In this document: piece after piece, positions 43,655 to 55,076 of the stretch
Position numbering within the stretch: the first letter of the stretch is position 1
Layout of the letters: each line of letters opens with the position of its first letter
NCBI RefSeq assembly: GCF_032854445.1
Contig: NC_088298.1
Location: 7,425,504 to 7,489,503, forward strand
Reading direction: 5' to 3'
DNA length: 64,000 nucleotides
Source: Liolophura sinensis
Taxonomy: Eukaryota > Mollusca > Polyplacophora > Chitonida > Chitonidae
Program-made: the position numbers and the translations under genes
Notes under the pieces: generated by a model
Told to the model about the DNA's origin: nothing
Database searches by the model: none
What the model saw: the letters and a program-made list of their open reading frames with translations, nothing else

Positions 43655-44335
43655 TGGTCCTAATATGGGTGATCTTGCAGTCGATCTCCCAAGAAGGGTC
43701 GTCCTCCGTCCAAGCATAAAGATAAAACTCTTGTACGTCTCCCTCCGTAATGTCTACATATGATAAAATTATACAGTGGAATTGACGAGATCTTGAGCTA
43801 AATTTTATTGAAATAACACGGCTATTACTAAATCCTATTGCCCTTTTGTCTTCAGGAAACTCACCTGAAGACATCTGACAAAGAAACAATAACTCTGAAA
43901 AATTATTTATAGTACCTACTGTATTGAAGAGCGAGCTGCAGGTGGCTCCTCGATCTTCATAAATATCAAGATTATTTAGCCCTGTTGCTCTGGATACATA
44001 ACTTCAGGCTGTGCCCGTCCATGTTTCATTGTCTGAAACCACCACATTATGTTCAGTGTACATTCCTCGGAACAGTTCTATCACTACTTCTTGATTTTGT
44101 TTGGAAAGCGCATGACGAGCTTTGTGGTAGTGACAATTTCCCTATTAGCTTGGGACATATCGCTTCCAATTCTTTAGAACGTGTAGCTAGGTGGAAGTTC
44201 GATTAAGCAGATTGGATCACATTTGAGATGTTCTGTGAGGCTGATATCACTCCAGAGACTCTCAATGCAGCAGATGATCCTATATTAAAATTTAATGAGA
44301 TTGTCTTACGAGCTGCCGATAGAACTATCCCCAAA
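43655..44335 (+). mobile_element. LINE-A fragment: ORF1 end to endonuclease, plus
   Basis: Diverged plus-strand fragment containing the ORF1 3' end, the TAATG junction (43748-43752), the endonuclease start (QWN then a TGA where other copies have TGT of NCRG), and a deletion joining CSVYIPR-type sequence to the SWKVHDD region. It ends with a frame EMFCEADITPETLNAADDP (44222 onward) that stops matching at about 44333, where the minus-strand fragment begins. Confidence 0.85.
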
Positions 44336-45370
44336 ACGTTTAACATTGGTAACACCTTCAGACTTCAATTCATTACAAATTTGTTCTTCAGACATGTCAA
44401 TCAGATCCCGATCCCTGTCACGTATGATGCCCTTGCAGCTATTTAGGGATTTGTGATGCAAAAACAGGCTCGTCCAAAATGGAATTCAATGATAATAAAT
44501 TGAATGCCTGCTGTTTTCGGAAACATTCAATAAGGATATCGCCAGATCTTAATTTTTAAACGTTTTTAACGTTACCAGCTGAACCTTCTATTGTTTTTTT
44601 TCAGAGCAAACGGATCTAGTTTAGACGCTGGACGCTGGTCGTTTTTCGTTGATAAAACAATGAAAGCCGGCCAACTGTCCGCTCCATTGCCCATTTGAAG
44701 AAATTCCTCATTTTTAAGTTTTTTGCGGTGTTTATTGGAGCATTGGATATGGTTTTTGGGGAAGACCTAACCGATACAGTAAGAATTCACCTCACGTGTC
44801 CCCCACCCGCCACAAAGTGCCAACAAGGGCGAACCTACCTCTGCGGATGACCAGCAGACAATAGAAACAGGGAATCCACGCAAGGTATACTCGAACAGAT
44901 TGAATTTAACCTTGTCGGTATAACTCAATCTACTCGATTGACCCATTAGCCACCGCCTTCTACATTGATCCCAGAGAAGAGCACTTGGGGAAATAACTTG
45001 ACATCACAGTAAGTGAAAGAAATGACAAACGAGATCATCTGTAGGGCTTGACGTGACCAGCCGATTGATCGGATCGGGCCCATCCGACCTCCCGTCTCTC
45101 TCCAAGTAAGGGCCAAAGTGGCGTGTTGGGTGTGAGGATCTCGCAAGATCAACACGCCCTCAACCACCAGGATCCCGCCCTAGTAGATCACGGGTCGCAA
45201 CCCACGGCAAACAGGTCGCTCCCCGGTTGCCTCTCACACAACCGCGAAGATGTGAACCTATTATTCACCGGGCTCACACAGGAGAGCTCTTAGGGTTAGT
45301 CGACTTTTACGACAAGCTTGCCTAGAGGGCTCGGGTCCTATTCTTATCACCCCGGAAACCCCACGGTGGG
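44334..45370 (-). mobile_element. LINE-A fragment: 5' UTR to middle of ORF1, minus
   Basis: From the 5' terminus at 45370 (CCACGGTGGG, slightly diverged) through the 5' UTR into the N-terminal half of ORF1, much decayed (pieces equivalent to WPAFIVLST and the FRKQQ block still readable near 44665 and 44515). It meets the plus-strand fragment at 44333-44342 over AAAACGTTT, forming an inverted junction. This copy represents a more diverged subfamily. Confidence 0.85.
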
Positions 45371-45499
45371 AGAAGTATAGAAACACATCGTATAAATAAC
45401 AAACGACAGTAAGTACATTTTCAAAGTGTATTCTGGGTAGATAGATACATAAGAATACAGTGTATTCCTTCATCTTCTACGTTATTCTCCATGTCGCCT

Positions 45500-46612
45500 T
45501 CATCTATAACCAAAATATTTCATAACTGTTTTCAAATTGCCCATGAAGCCTCTTGTTTTAAAGTAGCAGTCACGCCACACTTCATCCTCGTAATTGATCA
45601 GGAATACAGGATGTAGGTACACATCCTTCGACTTGTAGATGAAGCATTTCACCTCCTCGATGAGGGCATCGTCATCGAGGGAGGCGAAAGCATTTTGGAA
45701 TTGTTCATCAGATGTGGCTAGCGCATCAGCGAAGGCATTTTGGAATTGTTCCATCAGATGTTGCTAGGACATGAGCACCTTCATCTCTTTTGTGGCGCAT
45801 GACTCTCACCACAGCATCCTTGTACCCTCCATTCACAGTTTGTCGCAAGAAAGGAGACCTTGCTGTGAAGGCCCCCACCAGTTACGAAAGTCATGATCAT
45901 TGTCTGTATCATCTTTCTTCATTTTCTTTCTAGAAGGAGCATTCGGGATGAGTGCATTCATTACCATCTGTATGAATGGTGTTCCCCCGGAACATGTAAT
46001 CACTATCCATTTAGTCCATCAACACCATTTACGATATCTTCTGAGACTTTCTTTAGAGGAACCCAGGCTTGCTCCGTGAAGGTCACGCCTTTTCATAGTG
46101 GGATACAGTAGCCCCCTCCCTCCCTCCTCCCCCCCCCCCCGCCCCTTTCTTTCTGATGTGGACCAGTGACGCCCCCTTGTAATCTCCGTACGACATGTGT
46201 ATGTCTTCTCCCAACAACAGAGGTTGGAGTAGGTTTTCCGGATGTGCATGTCAATAGTGGACATGTGGAAGAGGAAACGTTCCCACGTCCTCTGGGTCAT
46301 CCTCTCCCTGCCAGCTGCATCGCCCTTCTTGCACAACTCTACGTAAATGGTTGTCCTCTCCTGGAAGACTTTAGCGACCAGATCTACATAGATTTCGTAA
46401 TTCTTGATGTTGCAGAAACAGGCGTTGTTGTTGTATAGACGGGCGTTGTTGCTTAGACTGATGTTGTCGTTGTAAAAGCAGGAGTTGTTGTTGCTGTTGT
46501 GCATCTGCTGTGATCTGTTGAAGCTGGATGCAGATCTGATTTTTTGGCGCGCATTCTGTAGCCAGACGTGATTGTTTACGTACAGTCTGCGATTGGTCAT
46601 AGCATGGACCAC
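45500..46612 (-). pseudogene. Decayed gene of unknown family
   Basis: Minus-strand pieces look protein-coding but lie in several frames. At 46612-46019: Asn-rich stretch, then NYEIYVDLVAKVFQERTTIY, VELCKKGDAAGRERMTQRTW and ERFLFHMSTIDMHIRKTYSN. Near 46090, another frame gives VTFTEQAWVPLKKVSEDIVN GVDGLNG. At 45754-45500: DDDALIEEVKCFIYKSKDVY, LHPVFLINYEDEVWRDCYFK and TRGFMGNLKTVMKYFGYR. A tandem duplication of about 40 bases is evident at 45690-45770. I cannot name the family; a domesticated, viral or selfish-element origin are all possible. Confidence 0.4.
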
Positions 46613-46732
46613 GTGATCATAACATCTATAAATTAAAATGCGTCATATGATATATTGCATCATGTTATGTAATACGGTGCGTAATGCGTTGCATAATCAT
46701 AATACTTCTATCTATATACCCTTCTGCCACTG

Positions 46733-46736
<4 letters not shown>

Positions 46737-46764
<28 letters not shown>
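46737..46764. repeat. (AT)n microsatellite
   Basis: Uninterrupted dinucleotide run just before the LINE-A fragment. Confidence 0.95.
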
Positions 46765-46768
<4 letters not shown>

Positions 46769-46790
46769 CTAGGCTTACCATATGCTTTTT

Positions 46791-47578
46791 TTGGCATGCC
46801 CAGAAGGCAGTGATATTCAGTGACACGCTCTCCTGCTTCCTGGCAATACATAATAATATAATAATAATAAATTTGAAAATCAATTGATACTTGAAATATT
46901 AGTCTTGCATAGAAAACTAATCAAGAGGTAAAGATATTATATTCTGCTGGATACAGTCATATTAGTATCCAGGGATACTCAGTTGTAGACAGGGAGGCAA
47001 AGGCTGCCATAAATAAATCCATATCAATAGTTAATATCCCCTATACGGACATCAGATCAAACATTTTAAAATATATTCGTCGCCTTTGGCAGGGTGAATG
47101 GGACTTCCAGGTCCATGATAAACTGCATGTTATTCCTCCTGCCATCGTCTTCAATTTGTATAGTCACAGTAAGTCTCTTAGAGATCACAACATGTTCGGC
47201 AAAGATTCTACACGGTCAACTCTGTATATGATTCATTTGACACCATCGCTGGCGATGCTGTCATACAATATTTGAGGGCCATTGGCCTATATCATAAAAT
47301 ATTAATTGACATAAATATTTACACCGTAAAGCGTTACATACAAAGTTATATACATAAAGATTTCTTTATATTACCATTTAAAATATGCTGGTTGTTGAGT
47401 TTTAACTGTTTTGGTTTTTCTTATCTGATTTTAAACATGTCCGAACATTTTTGTTTCGTTTTGAATGTTCTCAATACCATATGCAAAACCTCAACCGCCG
47501 CCTTCTCGCCACGATATATATATGGCTGAAATATTGCTCACGTGGCGTTAAGCCATAATCATGTATTCATCATCATTG
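46791..47578 (+). mobile_element. LINE-A 3' fragment (RNase H to tail), plus
   Basis: Begins inside RNase H (GCATGCCCAGAAGGCAGTGA, equivalent to 13566 in copy 3), continues with WIPSH-region and C-terminal sequence much interrupted, then LRAIGLYHKI, 3' UTR, the stem-loop with an expanded ATATATAT (47506-47547) and a short degenerate tail. It could be the 3' part of the same LINE as 43655-44335. Confidence 0.85.
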
Positions 47579-47760
47579 AACTGTCAACCATTCGTTCTCT
47601 TAGGAAAATACAGTAGACGCATCAAAGTCTCGTGTCATAAATGTAACATAGTGAAACTTCCCATTCTTAGTACCTATTTCCTCAGGACCGCTCAGTTATA
47701 GCCAATACAATGTCATCCAACCGATGAAATATTCTTGCTATGACGAGTCCTTCGTTTTCG

Positions 47761-47826
47761 CTCCCCATGATATGGCTGAAATATTGCCGATGTGCCGTTA
47801 AGCCATATTTATTCTTTCATTCGTTT
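47761..47826 (+). repeat. Isolated LINE-A/SINE 3' stem-loop and tail
   Basis: GATATGGCTGAAATATTGCC, then GTTAAGCCATATTTATTC and TTCATTCG. Only the terminal motif is present, without recognisable LINE sequence upstream: either a very short 5'-truncated insertion or a SINE remnant. Confidence 0.65.
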
Positions 47827-47847
47827 TCACAATATCATTTATTTGAT

Positions 47848-47850
<3 letters not shown>

Positions 47851-47880
<30 letters not shown>
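47851..47880. repeat. Poly-T run (30)
   Basis: Thirty consecutive T; possibly the tail of a minus-strand retroposed sequence, but nothing recognisable is attached. Confidence 0.95.
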
Positions 47881-47882
<2 letters not shown>

Positions 47883-49884
47883 GATGTGCAGCTGATCCGG
47901 CTTCCTCTCTGTATGAATGAGCGCATTAGTTTCCAAACACTGACAGCGACAACTGACATTCAGTATGATACACGATTTGAATACTAATTTCACTCAGTCG
48001 CTAAGAGCATACCTTGCGTCTCTCCTATATCACTGAAAACCGTTGATGGCTTCTCTTTGCAGGATTCCGTCCTGTTTCGTGCCTTATATACCTTTTTTTA
48101 GTTCTTTCGTAGTTTGTATAATTTAATAATGCGATAATTTAACTGGAAAGTCCTTTATTGGTTAACGGCTGGTATGTGAACATCTGTTTCGACGCACAGA
48201 TTAATAGCCTTTAACTTCAGCTCTGTCCAATACTCCATACAACCGTCTGGACATGGAAGCTCGAAAACTGGTTTGCTTGTTTTAAAGGAGAATAAAAATT
48301 AATCAGGCCTAATTTCAAAACACCAAGACAGTCCGTCGATGTGGAAGCTACAAATTAACTGCTGTCACGGTACTTCGTTATTTCAACTTTTTTCGTGACA
48401 CCTCTCAGGCGAGTGGTCTTCAGTATAGCATTAACAAGTGTATACGTTTTTGTCCACGCAGACATTCTCATACCAGAAATGGTCAAAGCTTGTAACGTCT
48501 ATGTCTGTTTAGCTGTAACCGAAGCGAAGGTTGCCGCTAACTAACTTCAGTGCAAGATACTCCAAAGATTAATATATCAAATGCAACCAAATTTAGTAAT
48601 ATTCATCTTTTAATTATCAATTTGAATTTGTTTTAGTTCATTAAATGCCTACTCTTTTGGTTCTGTTGGCTGAAAAGGGACAGAATGAAACTGTTTTATG
48701 CCCTCTGACATTCTGTGAAACACATTTGTCACAGGTTGTACTCTGCTCTGCGTACAATATTATGGCAACTGCAGTATCCTGGCGTGTGGTTTTGCGGCCT
48801 GTCCCTCTGCCACAAGCTTCTTCCGTTCCTCTGCGCCTTCATTCTCCAGATTCTGGTCACATTATCGTGCAAGGACAGCGAAAAATATACACTAGCCACA
48901 ACGGCTAGGCCATCAGAAGCCAGTGCCCGAAACCTGACCACATCGACAGTGTCCTTTTGGTCGTGTGACGCAAGAACTGTGTAAACCGAAGGCCATATCA
49001 CAACGTTACAACGAAATACCACAACTATGGTCCAAAAATGCATGAATCCCGATATAAAGCTCGCTTTCTTACGGGGTCAAAAAGCTGTACCACCAAATTT
49101 GAATTCTCTCTCATAACAAAGGCACTATAAGAAGTAAAATCATTTTGGAACAGGTACAGCTGTGCAATTGCAAAAAATGTCAGGCGTCAACTATGTGGTG
49201 GATACTTCAAATTCTAACCCTCTTGCTGAAGAACTGAATTGATTTGCACTGACGCTTTTCCAAAACTTGGCGTCATTGAAAGTGCTTTTAACCTGGATAA
49301 TATATAAAGGAGTATATTATTTAGAACAAAAAGAAGAAATTTCAATACCAGTGCTATGGACATTGTAGCTTGTAACATTTGTAGCATTATAGCCGACGAA
49401 TTTTGGGCTTGATGACCAAAAGAAAAAAAATAAGTGTTTGTAAGGGGTCATTATTCACTATGATGACCATTACTTAATGTAGTTATACAATCCATATTTA
49501 CAGTACAAGAGGGGCAGGTACATGGGTTAAAGAGATTTTTGGGAAAGGTGGGCGTTAGAACACTCAAAATGTTATAACATATACGGAACACAGAGTATAG
49601 TATAGGAAGAGCTGAACAGTATACATAGATAATACCTGGACAAAAACAATAGAAGCGTCAGCTCGTATCAGTTCTGAATGGGTAAAAAAACGACAACAAT
49701 CACTATAAAAGCGATAGATAGGCCAATCCAACCATGTTAACACTAAAAAATTTACCTTCATATAATTAATAATACTCAGGCAAATTATATTTATACAATC
49801 ATATGAGTGTTATATTCTGTATACTACGGATTATTAAAAACGACATCTGCTAAGAAAATTGGCCAGGGCCTGGAAAGTCTTATT
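47881..49884. other. No recognisable gene; weak repeat with 50975-51160
   Basis: No coding signal that I can name. The segment about 48055-48250 resembles 50975-51160 (CCGTCCTGTTTCGTGCCTTA versus CCGTCCTATTTTCGTACTTT, then AAGTCCTTTATTGGTTAACG versus ACGTCCTTATTCGTTGACGG), indicating a diverged dispersed repeat. Confidence 0.5.
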
Positions 49885-51049
49885 TCAGTTCGTTTTAGGA
49901 TTTAAAACAGATGCTAAGGTAAAATGCCGAAGGCCAATGGGGCGTAAGTCCCGGTAAAGAACACGGCGAGCGTTAGAGTGCTGGGTACACGTAAATAAGA
50001 GATGAGCGATATCATCGTTAACTAGGCATATATCACATAACCCAGATGGGTGCAGATTCATTCTAAATAAATAAGTATTTGTAGGCACATGTCCAGAAAT
50101 AAGGCGAAAAACTAGCGTTTCATCTCGTCGGGAACGTAATGATAACGGCGAATGTGACAAAACAGAACGATTATACTCGTGAAAAAACCTCCCCTTATTA
50201 GATTCATCCCACTGCCGCTGCCAAATATCCACAAACTTAGGTGTGACATAACTCATAATTTCATGAATGTTTAATGGCACGTGAAAGGATATATCAAATA
50301 AAGCTCTCTTCGCCAGGGAGTCTGCCATTTCGTTCCCAACAATGCCGACATGAGCTGGCACCCAGTCAAAACTCACAGAGACGCCCTGGTAACGAAGGGT
50401 GGTGCATAAATGTAGTATTTCAAACACAAGTGATGAAGAATTATACCAGACATAATTTGACATGGCCTGCAAGGAAGATAAAGAATCGGTAAGTATAACA
50501 GCCCTGGAAGGTTTTAGGTCGAGGAGAAACTGAAGAGCACAGATGATAGATGTAAGTTCTGCTGTAAATACTGACAAAATTGGATAATCTAAAGGATTTG
50601 GAATATTTTAACTCTGGAACACAAAAAGCTGCAACAACTCTGTTGCTGTCTGGACACTTGGAGGCATCAGTGTATACCTGCAAGTACTGTGATAGGATTG
50701 TATGTATATATTCCGTAGCACATAGTAAGGAAACATTCGGATTATCAGATTTTTTTCTATCATCGTTCAGAGTAGTCGAAATATAGGGAGGTTCTAGATT
50801 CCATGTGGGGAAATCAGGAACACGGGAGGACTGCAAAGCAACATTATCACAATCTAAAGACGAAGATATGTTCTTTGATCTCAAACTAAATGGTAACCCA
50901 GCATAACTATTTAAGTCATGCAAGTTGTCATAAAAGGAAGGTTCGAGCAAACGAGACGAAGCATTATTAACTGAACATTTGAGCATTTTGCATGACGCCG
51001 TCCTATTTTCGTACTTTTTATACTTGGCCCTTTGGAGTGTTTTATACAT
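49885..51049 (-). pseudogene. LINE-C RNase H and C-terminal region (third LINE family)
   Basis: The upstream frame (51049-50441) reads SSYAGLPF-type linker sequence and LQVYTDASKCPDSNRVVAAF (first RNase H Asp), and then shifts near 50580. The downstream frame (50577-49885) reads VFTAELTSIICAL (Glu), AVILTDSLSSLQAM (Asp), FDWVPAHVGIVGNEMADSLA (Asp) and a C-terminal zinc-like CDICLVNDDIAHLLFTC. The four RNase H acidic residues are conserved across one frameshift. The sequence is clearly different from LINE-A and LINE-B. No RT or endonuclease is found upstream, so this is a 3' fragment. Confidence 0.82.
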
Positions 51050-51437
51050 TGTTCTGGGATTTGTCCTTGTGATTATTGACCTGGAACGTCCTTATTCGTT
51101 GACGGCTGTTTTACGAATGTCTGTTTGTCCAGCATGTGTTGGCTTTCTGAAAATTTTTATACCAGTGCCGGTACAACACGTGCGTAAGATGGATAATGTC
51201 ATTATCAGAAAACAATTCTGAAAGGAAACTTTAACTGTTGTTTGAATGTCATAAACTTAGACAATACAGTATAACCTTTATTTTCAAGCTTGATTAGTAA
51301 GTCGTCTGCATGTCGACAGTAAAATTGAAAGGGTGGCGAAAAAATACATAAAGGTCAGATTATAGAGTGCGAAAATTTAGCTGTTTAAAGACAAAAGGCA
51401 GGTGAAAATAGTTGTGGTATGCCGGGTAATTTCGACC

Positions 51438-51441
<4 letters not shown>

Positions 51442-51493
<52 letters not shown>
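51442..51493. repeat. (TA)n microsatellite
   Basis: About 26 uninterrupted dinucleotide units. Confidence 0.97.
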
Positions 51494-51498
<5 letters not shown>

Positions 51499-52114
51499 TT
51501 TTTTCTTAATGTAATGTCATAAAGGATGAGGAGAAATCTCGATAATCTCAGTACAATAATCTCGAACTAACTTGCGTTTGGTATTTCTTATAAGAGGTGT
51601 TAATGACTACCTTTTTGCACACTTTATCCCAGAATAACAGATATAGTTTTATTAAGGGTCTCATTCAAAAAATAGCGATTCAACCTCAAGACACACATTT
51701 AAACCATTCTATAAACAGTTTCGTATGTATGCTCCTTCGTTCTACAGTCAAAAGAATCTTTAAGGTTAAATTCACTGCATGTAAGAGGCAATACTGTGCT
51801 AGGAAGAAACCTGCTGACATTGTGCTTTGGTGAACCTATAGTATCAATGACCGATCTAAACTCATGTAAACCAGCAAAGTCCTTGTGTTCTTTGGGGGAT
51901 CTGTGGTACGAGCATGCTCTGCATTTTTAGGGTACATGGACTTACATTCGTGTTCAGATTACGTGTGAAGTTCTTCGTTGACGCTGTACTGTAAGAGAAT
52001 TTGGAATGCACTACAAGCCTAATTTAGACACTATTGTCTTGATTGATGAATAAATAAAACAACGATCGTGTATATGTGAACAATAATGTCGTTTACTTTT
52101 CTCTTTTCACGTAA
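51494..52114. other. No recognisable gene
   Basis: Short frames only (for example 51597-51833) without recognisable motifs; ends at the LINE-A 5' terminus. Confidence 0.5.
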
Positions 52115-52725
52115 CCCCCGTGGGGTTTCCTGGGTGATAAGAATAGGACCTCAGCCCTCTAGGCAAGCTTGTCGTAAAAGTCGACTAACCTAGAGCTCTC
52201 CTGTGTGAGCCCGGTGAATGTAATAGGCTCACATCTTCTCGGTTGTGTGAGAGGCAACCGGGGAGCGACCTGTTTGCCGTGGGTTGCGACCCGTAATCTA
52301 CGAGGACGGGATCCTGGTGGCTGAGGGCATGTTGGTCTTGCGAGATCCTCACGCCCAACACGTCACTTTGGCCCTTACTTGGAGAGACACGGGAGGTCGG
52401 ATGGGCCCGGTCCGATCAATCGGCTTGGTCACGTCTTGACTCTGTTTGGTCCTAAAACATTTCTCGATAACATCACTCCTTTAGAGAATAACGGTTTCCT
52501 TCCAAGTTTTGAGGCGGTGGCTCATGGGTCAATCGAGTAGTATGTGTCTGATGTGTGACCTTATTTACTTAATGGGGTTTGCTCATTAGGGCCATCTATT
52601 CGAGTATACCTCATGTGGAGTCCTTGGTGTGTGTCCTGCTGGGTACCCCCAGGTTCAGACATCGCCCTTGTTGGCACTCCGTGGCGGGTGGGGAACACAT
52701 GGGGTGAATCTTTTTGATATATATT
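52115..52725 (+). promoter_or_regulatory. LINE-A 5' UTR, copy 6, hairpin series
   Basis: Five hairpins in the first 180 bases: CCCC/GGGG (52115-52125); CTCTAGG/CCTAGAG (52157-52195) with an inner GTCG/CGAC; GTGAGCC/GGCTCAC (52205-52232); CGGTTG/CAACCG (52240-52260); GGGT/ACCC (52281-52292). Comparison with the other four copies shows mostly wobble or compensating changes in the stems. A shared open frame follows (about 52285-52440). Function (promoter, translation or RNA packaging) is not determinable from sequence. Confidence 0.7.
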
Positions 52726-54088
52726 ATGTCTTTAAATTTGTCGCAAAACGTTTCCAATATATCTGTTAGGTCTTCTTCTGGTATGACTTCGAGTACCGAC
52801 AAAAAGAGGAAGTTGGAGGTTTTGTCGGACTCGCTTGATAAATTTAATGTGTCGGACAGTTGGCCGGCTTTTATTGTTCTTTCAACTAAGAATGAACAGA
52901 AGCCGGCCTCCAAAATCCATCCCTTTCTTTTGCAAAGGGCTCTCCAGGGAGTCGCTGGAACCTTAAAAAATGTGAAAAAGCTAAGGTCCGGAGACATTCT
53001 CATTGAATGTCTCCGCCAACAACAATCCATCAATTTACTATCGTTAAAAAAAATTTCGGACATACCTGTGTTTACATCCCCTCACAATTCCCTGAACAGC
53101 TGTCAGGGAATAATTCGTGACCGGGATCAAGATATTTTGGAACTTTCAGAAGAGGAAATCTGCAGTGAACTGAAGTCGCAAGGTGTTACCAGAGTAAAGC
53201 GCTTCACTATGAAGAAATCTGGTAATATCCTGAAACTAAATACATACCTGTTAACTTTTAATCGTACTTCTATTCCATCATACATCTACATTGGCCCGTA
53301 TAGAGTTAGTGTAGACTTATACATCCCTAACCCAACACCTTGTTTTATGTGCCAGAAATTTGGTCATGGCAAGACCCAATGTAAAAACAAACTTGTTTGT
53401 TTTCGATGTGGCAGTGAAGGTCGTGAGGATTTCGACTCCAGCAACACAGTTAAGTGTTGCAATTGCGGTGGAGATCACATGGCCTCCTCTAGGGACTGTC
53501 CACTTTTCGTAAAAGAAAAACAAATAATCACTTTAAAAACTAAAAACAATATATCGTATCAGGAGGCCCGGAAACTAGTCTCGCCTCCTAATACTTCACT
53601 GCAGACTTCATTTGCCAATGCGGTCAAGCGAGTAGCATCTGTTGCTGCTCAAACATCAATGACTTGGCCCATTGCAAACCAGAAACCTTCTCCTGTTTCT
53701 GTTGAACCTACTGTTCGACCTGCTTTCAATACTTCCTCAACACAAACTACCTTAATACAACAAATAGAACCAGCGAATAATACTGACCGACCCGATAACC
53801 CCAAACTTAATTAACGTAGAAACAAAAATGTCCCAAAATGAACTTCCAAATAATAACAATAAATCTAATAAACCTACTGGCCCAACAGAGCGTCCCTCTC
53901 AGGCCACTAGGGACCCTGTCCAAACTTTTAATAAGTTTGGATCGCTGGAGGACGTTGGTCCTTCAACATCGGATGCGGATGTGATGGATACATCACCCGC
54001 ACCAGGGAGATCTTCCAGCCGATCTCCACGGAAGGGTCGTGGTCGATCCAAACATAAAGAGAAATCCCCAATACGTCTTCCTCCATAA
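52726..54088 (+). pseudogene. LINE-A ORF1, frameshifted, second zinc knuckle destroyed
   Basis: ATG at 52726 (MSLNLSQNVSN). It is intact up to 53814, where the frame ends (NPKLN, TAA); the C-terminal part continues one frame over from 53828 to the TAA at 54088. The first knuckle (CFMCQKFGHGKTQC) and the third are intact, but the second reads CFRCGSEGREDFDS, with His changed to Arg and the last Cys to Ser. The stop again overlaps the ORF2 ATG (TAATG at 54086-54090). Confidence 0.9.
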
Positions 54089-55062
54089 TGGCGATATATG
54101 ACAAAATTATACAGTGGAATTGTCGAGGTCCTAAGGTAAATTTTATTGAAATAACACGGCTTGTTCAATCATTAAATCCTATAGCCCTGTGTCTTCAGGA
54201 AACTCACCTGAAGACATCTGACAAAGATAAATTTTCTCTTAAAAATTATTCATTATACAGTACTTACTCAAATGAAGAAGAGCGAGCTGCAGGCGGCTCT
54301 TCTATCTTCATCAATAACAATATTATACACAGCCCTGTTGCTCTGCATACAGAACTTCAGGCAGTGGCCGTTCGTGTTTCATTGTCTGAAACAATCACAT
54401 TGTGTTCAGTGTATATTCCCCCGAACATTTCTTTTGTCAGCATTCCAGTTACATAATTTAATAGAACAGTTGCCAAAACCTTTTTTATACTTATGGGAGA
54501 TTTTAATTCCCATAACCCCCTATGGGGCAGTAATAACATAAATAATAAGGGCAAGATAGTCGAAGACTTCTTATCGAAGAGGAACTGTGTTATTGTTGCC
54601 CTTCCTATGGTCTGGCGCAATGTAAGGCTGTAACACAGACGAAACGAGACAAATTATTTAGATGGCACAGAACTTTTAATGGAAGATGGCGGACAACCAG
54701 TCTCAATATAGCGTATACAATGATATCACATCATAATTCCGGGCAGAGTATTTCCCCCTGAATTAGAATGTCGTTGAGTTGCCTCCCCTAAATCGCTACA
54801 ATAACTAGCGTATTTATGTACACCCGTTCGGACATTGACTGAATTAAAGTCACAATATTACACGGGTAACTACACTGAGCTCTTAGGGTTACTTGTATCA
54901 TGAATACAAATGCATCAAAAACTATGAACTAATGCCATACTAGTGTAGCTTTATATCTGACTAATTCTAACAAGGATTTAACACTCTTGGGCTTGTAACA
55001 ACAACAACACCTTGATAAACAGTAAACGAACATGTACTTTTAGAGTTATGAACTATTCTTCC

Positions 55063-55076
55063 ACAAATATCTTCTT
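55063..55076 (+). repeat. Target-site duplication, left (CCACAAATATCTTC)
   Basis: 14 bases identical to 57413-57426, immediately flanking the truncated LINE-A copy 7. Confidence 0.9.

Noticed and set aside
45500-46612. Assignment to a specific virus or transposon family
   Set aside because: The protein-like segments are suggestive, but I recognise no diagnostic motif and will not name a family.
48645-49043. Overlapping frames on both strands near 48.6-49.0 kb
   Set aside because: No recognisable motif, no conserved copy in the window, and similar lengths on both strands; likely chance.
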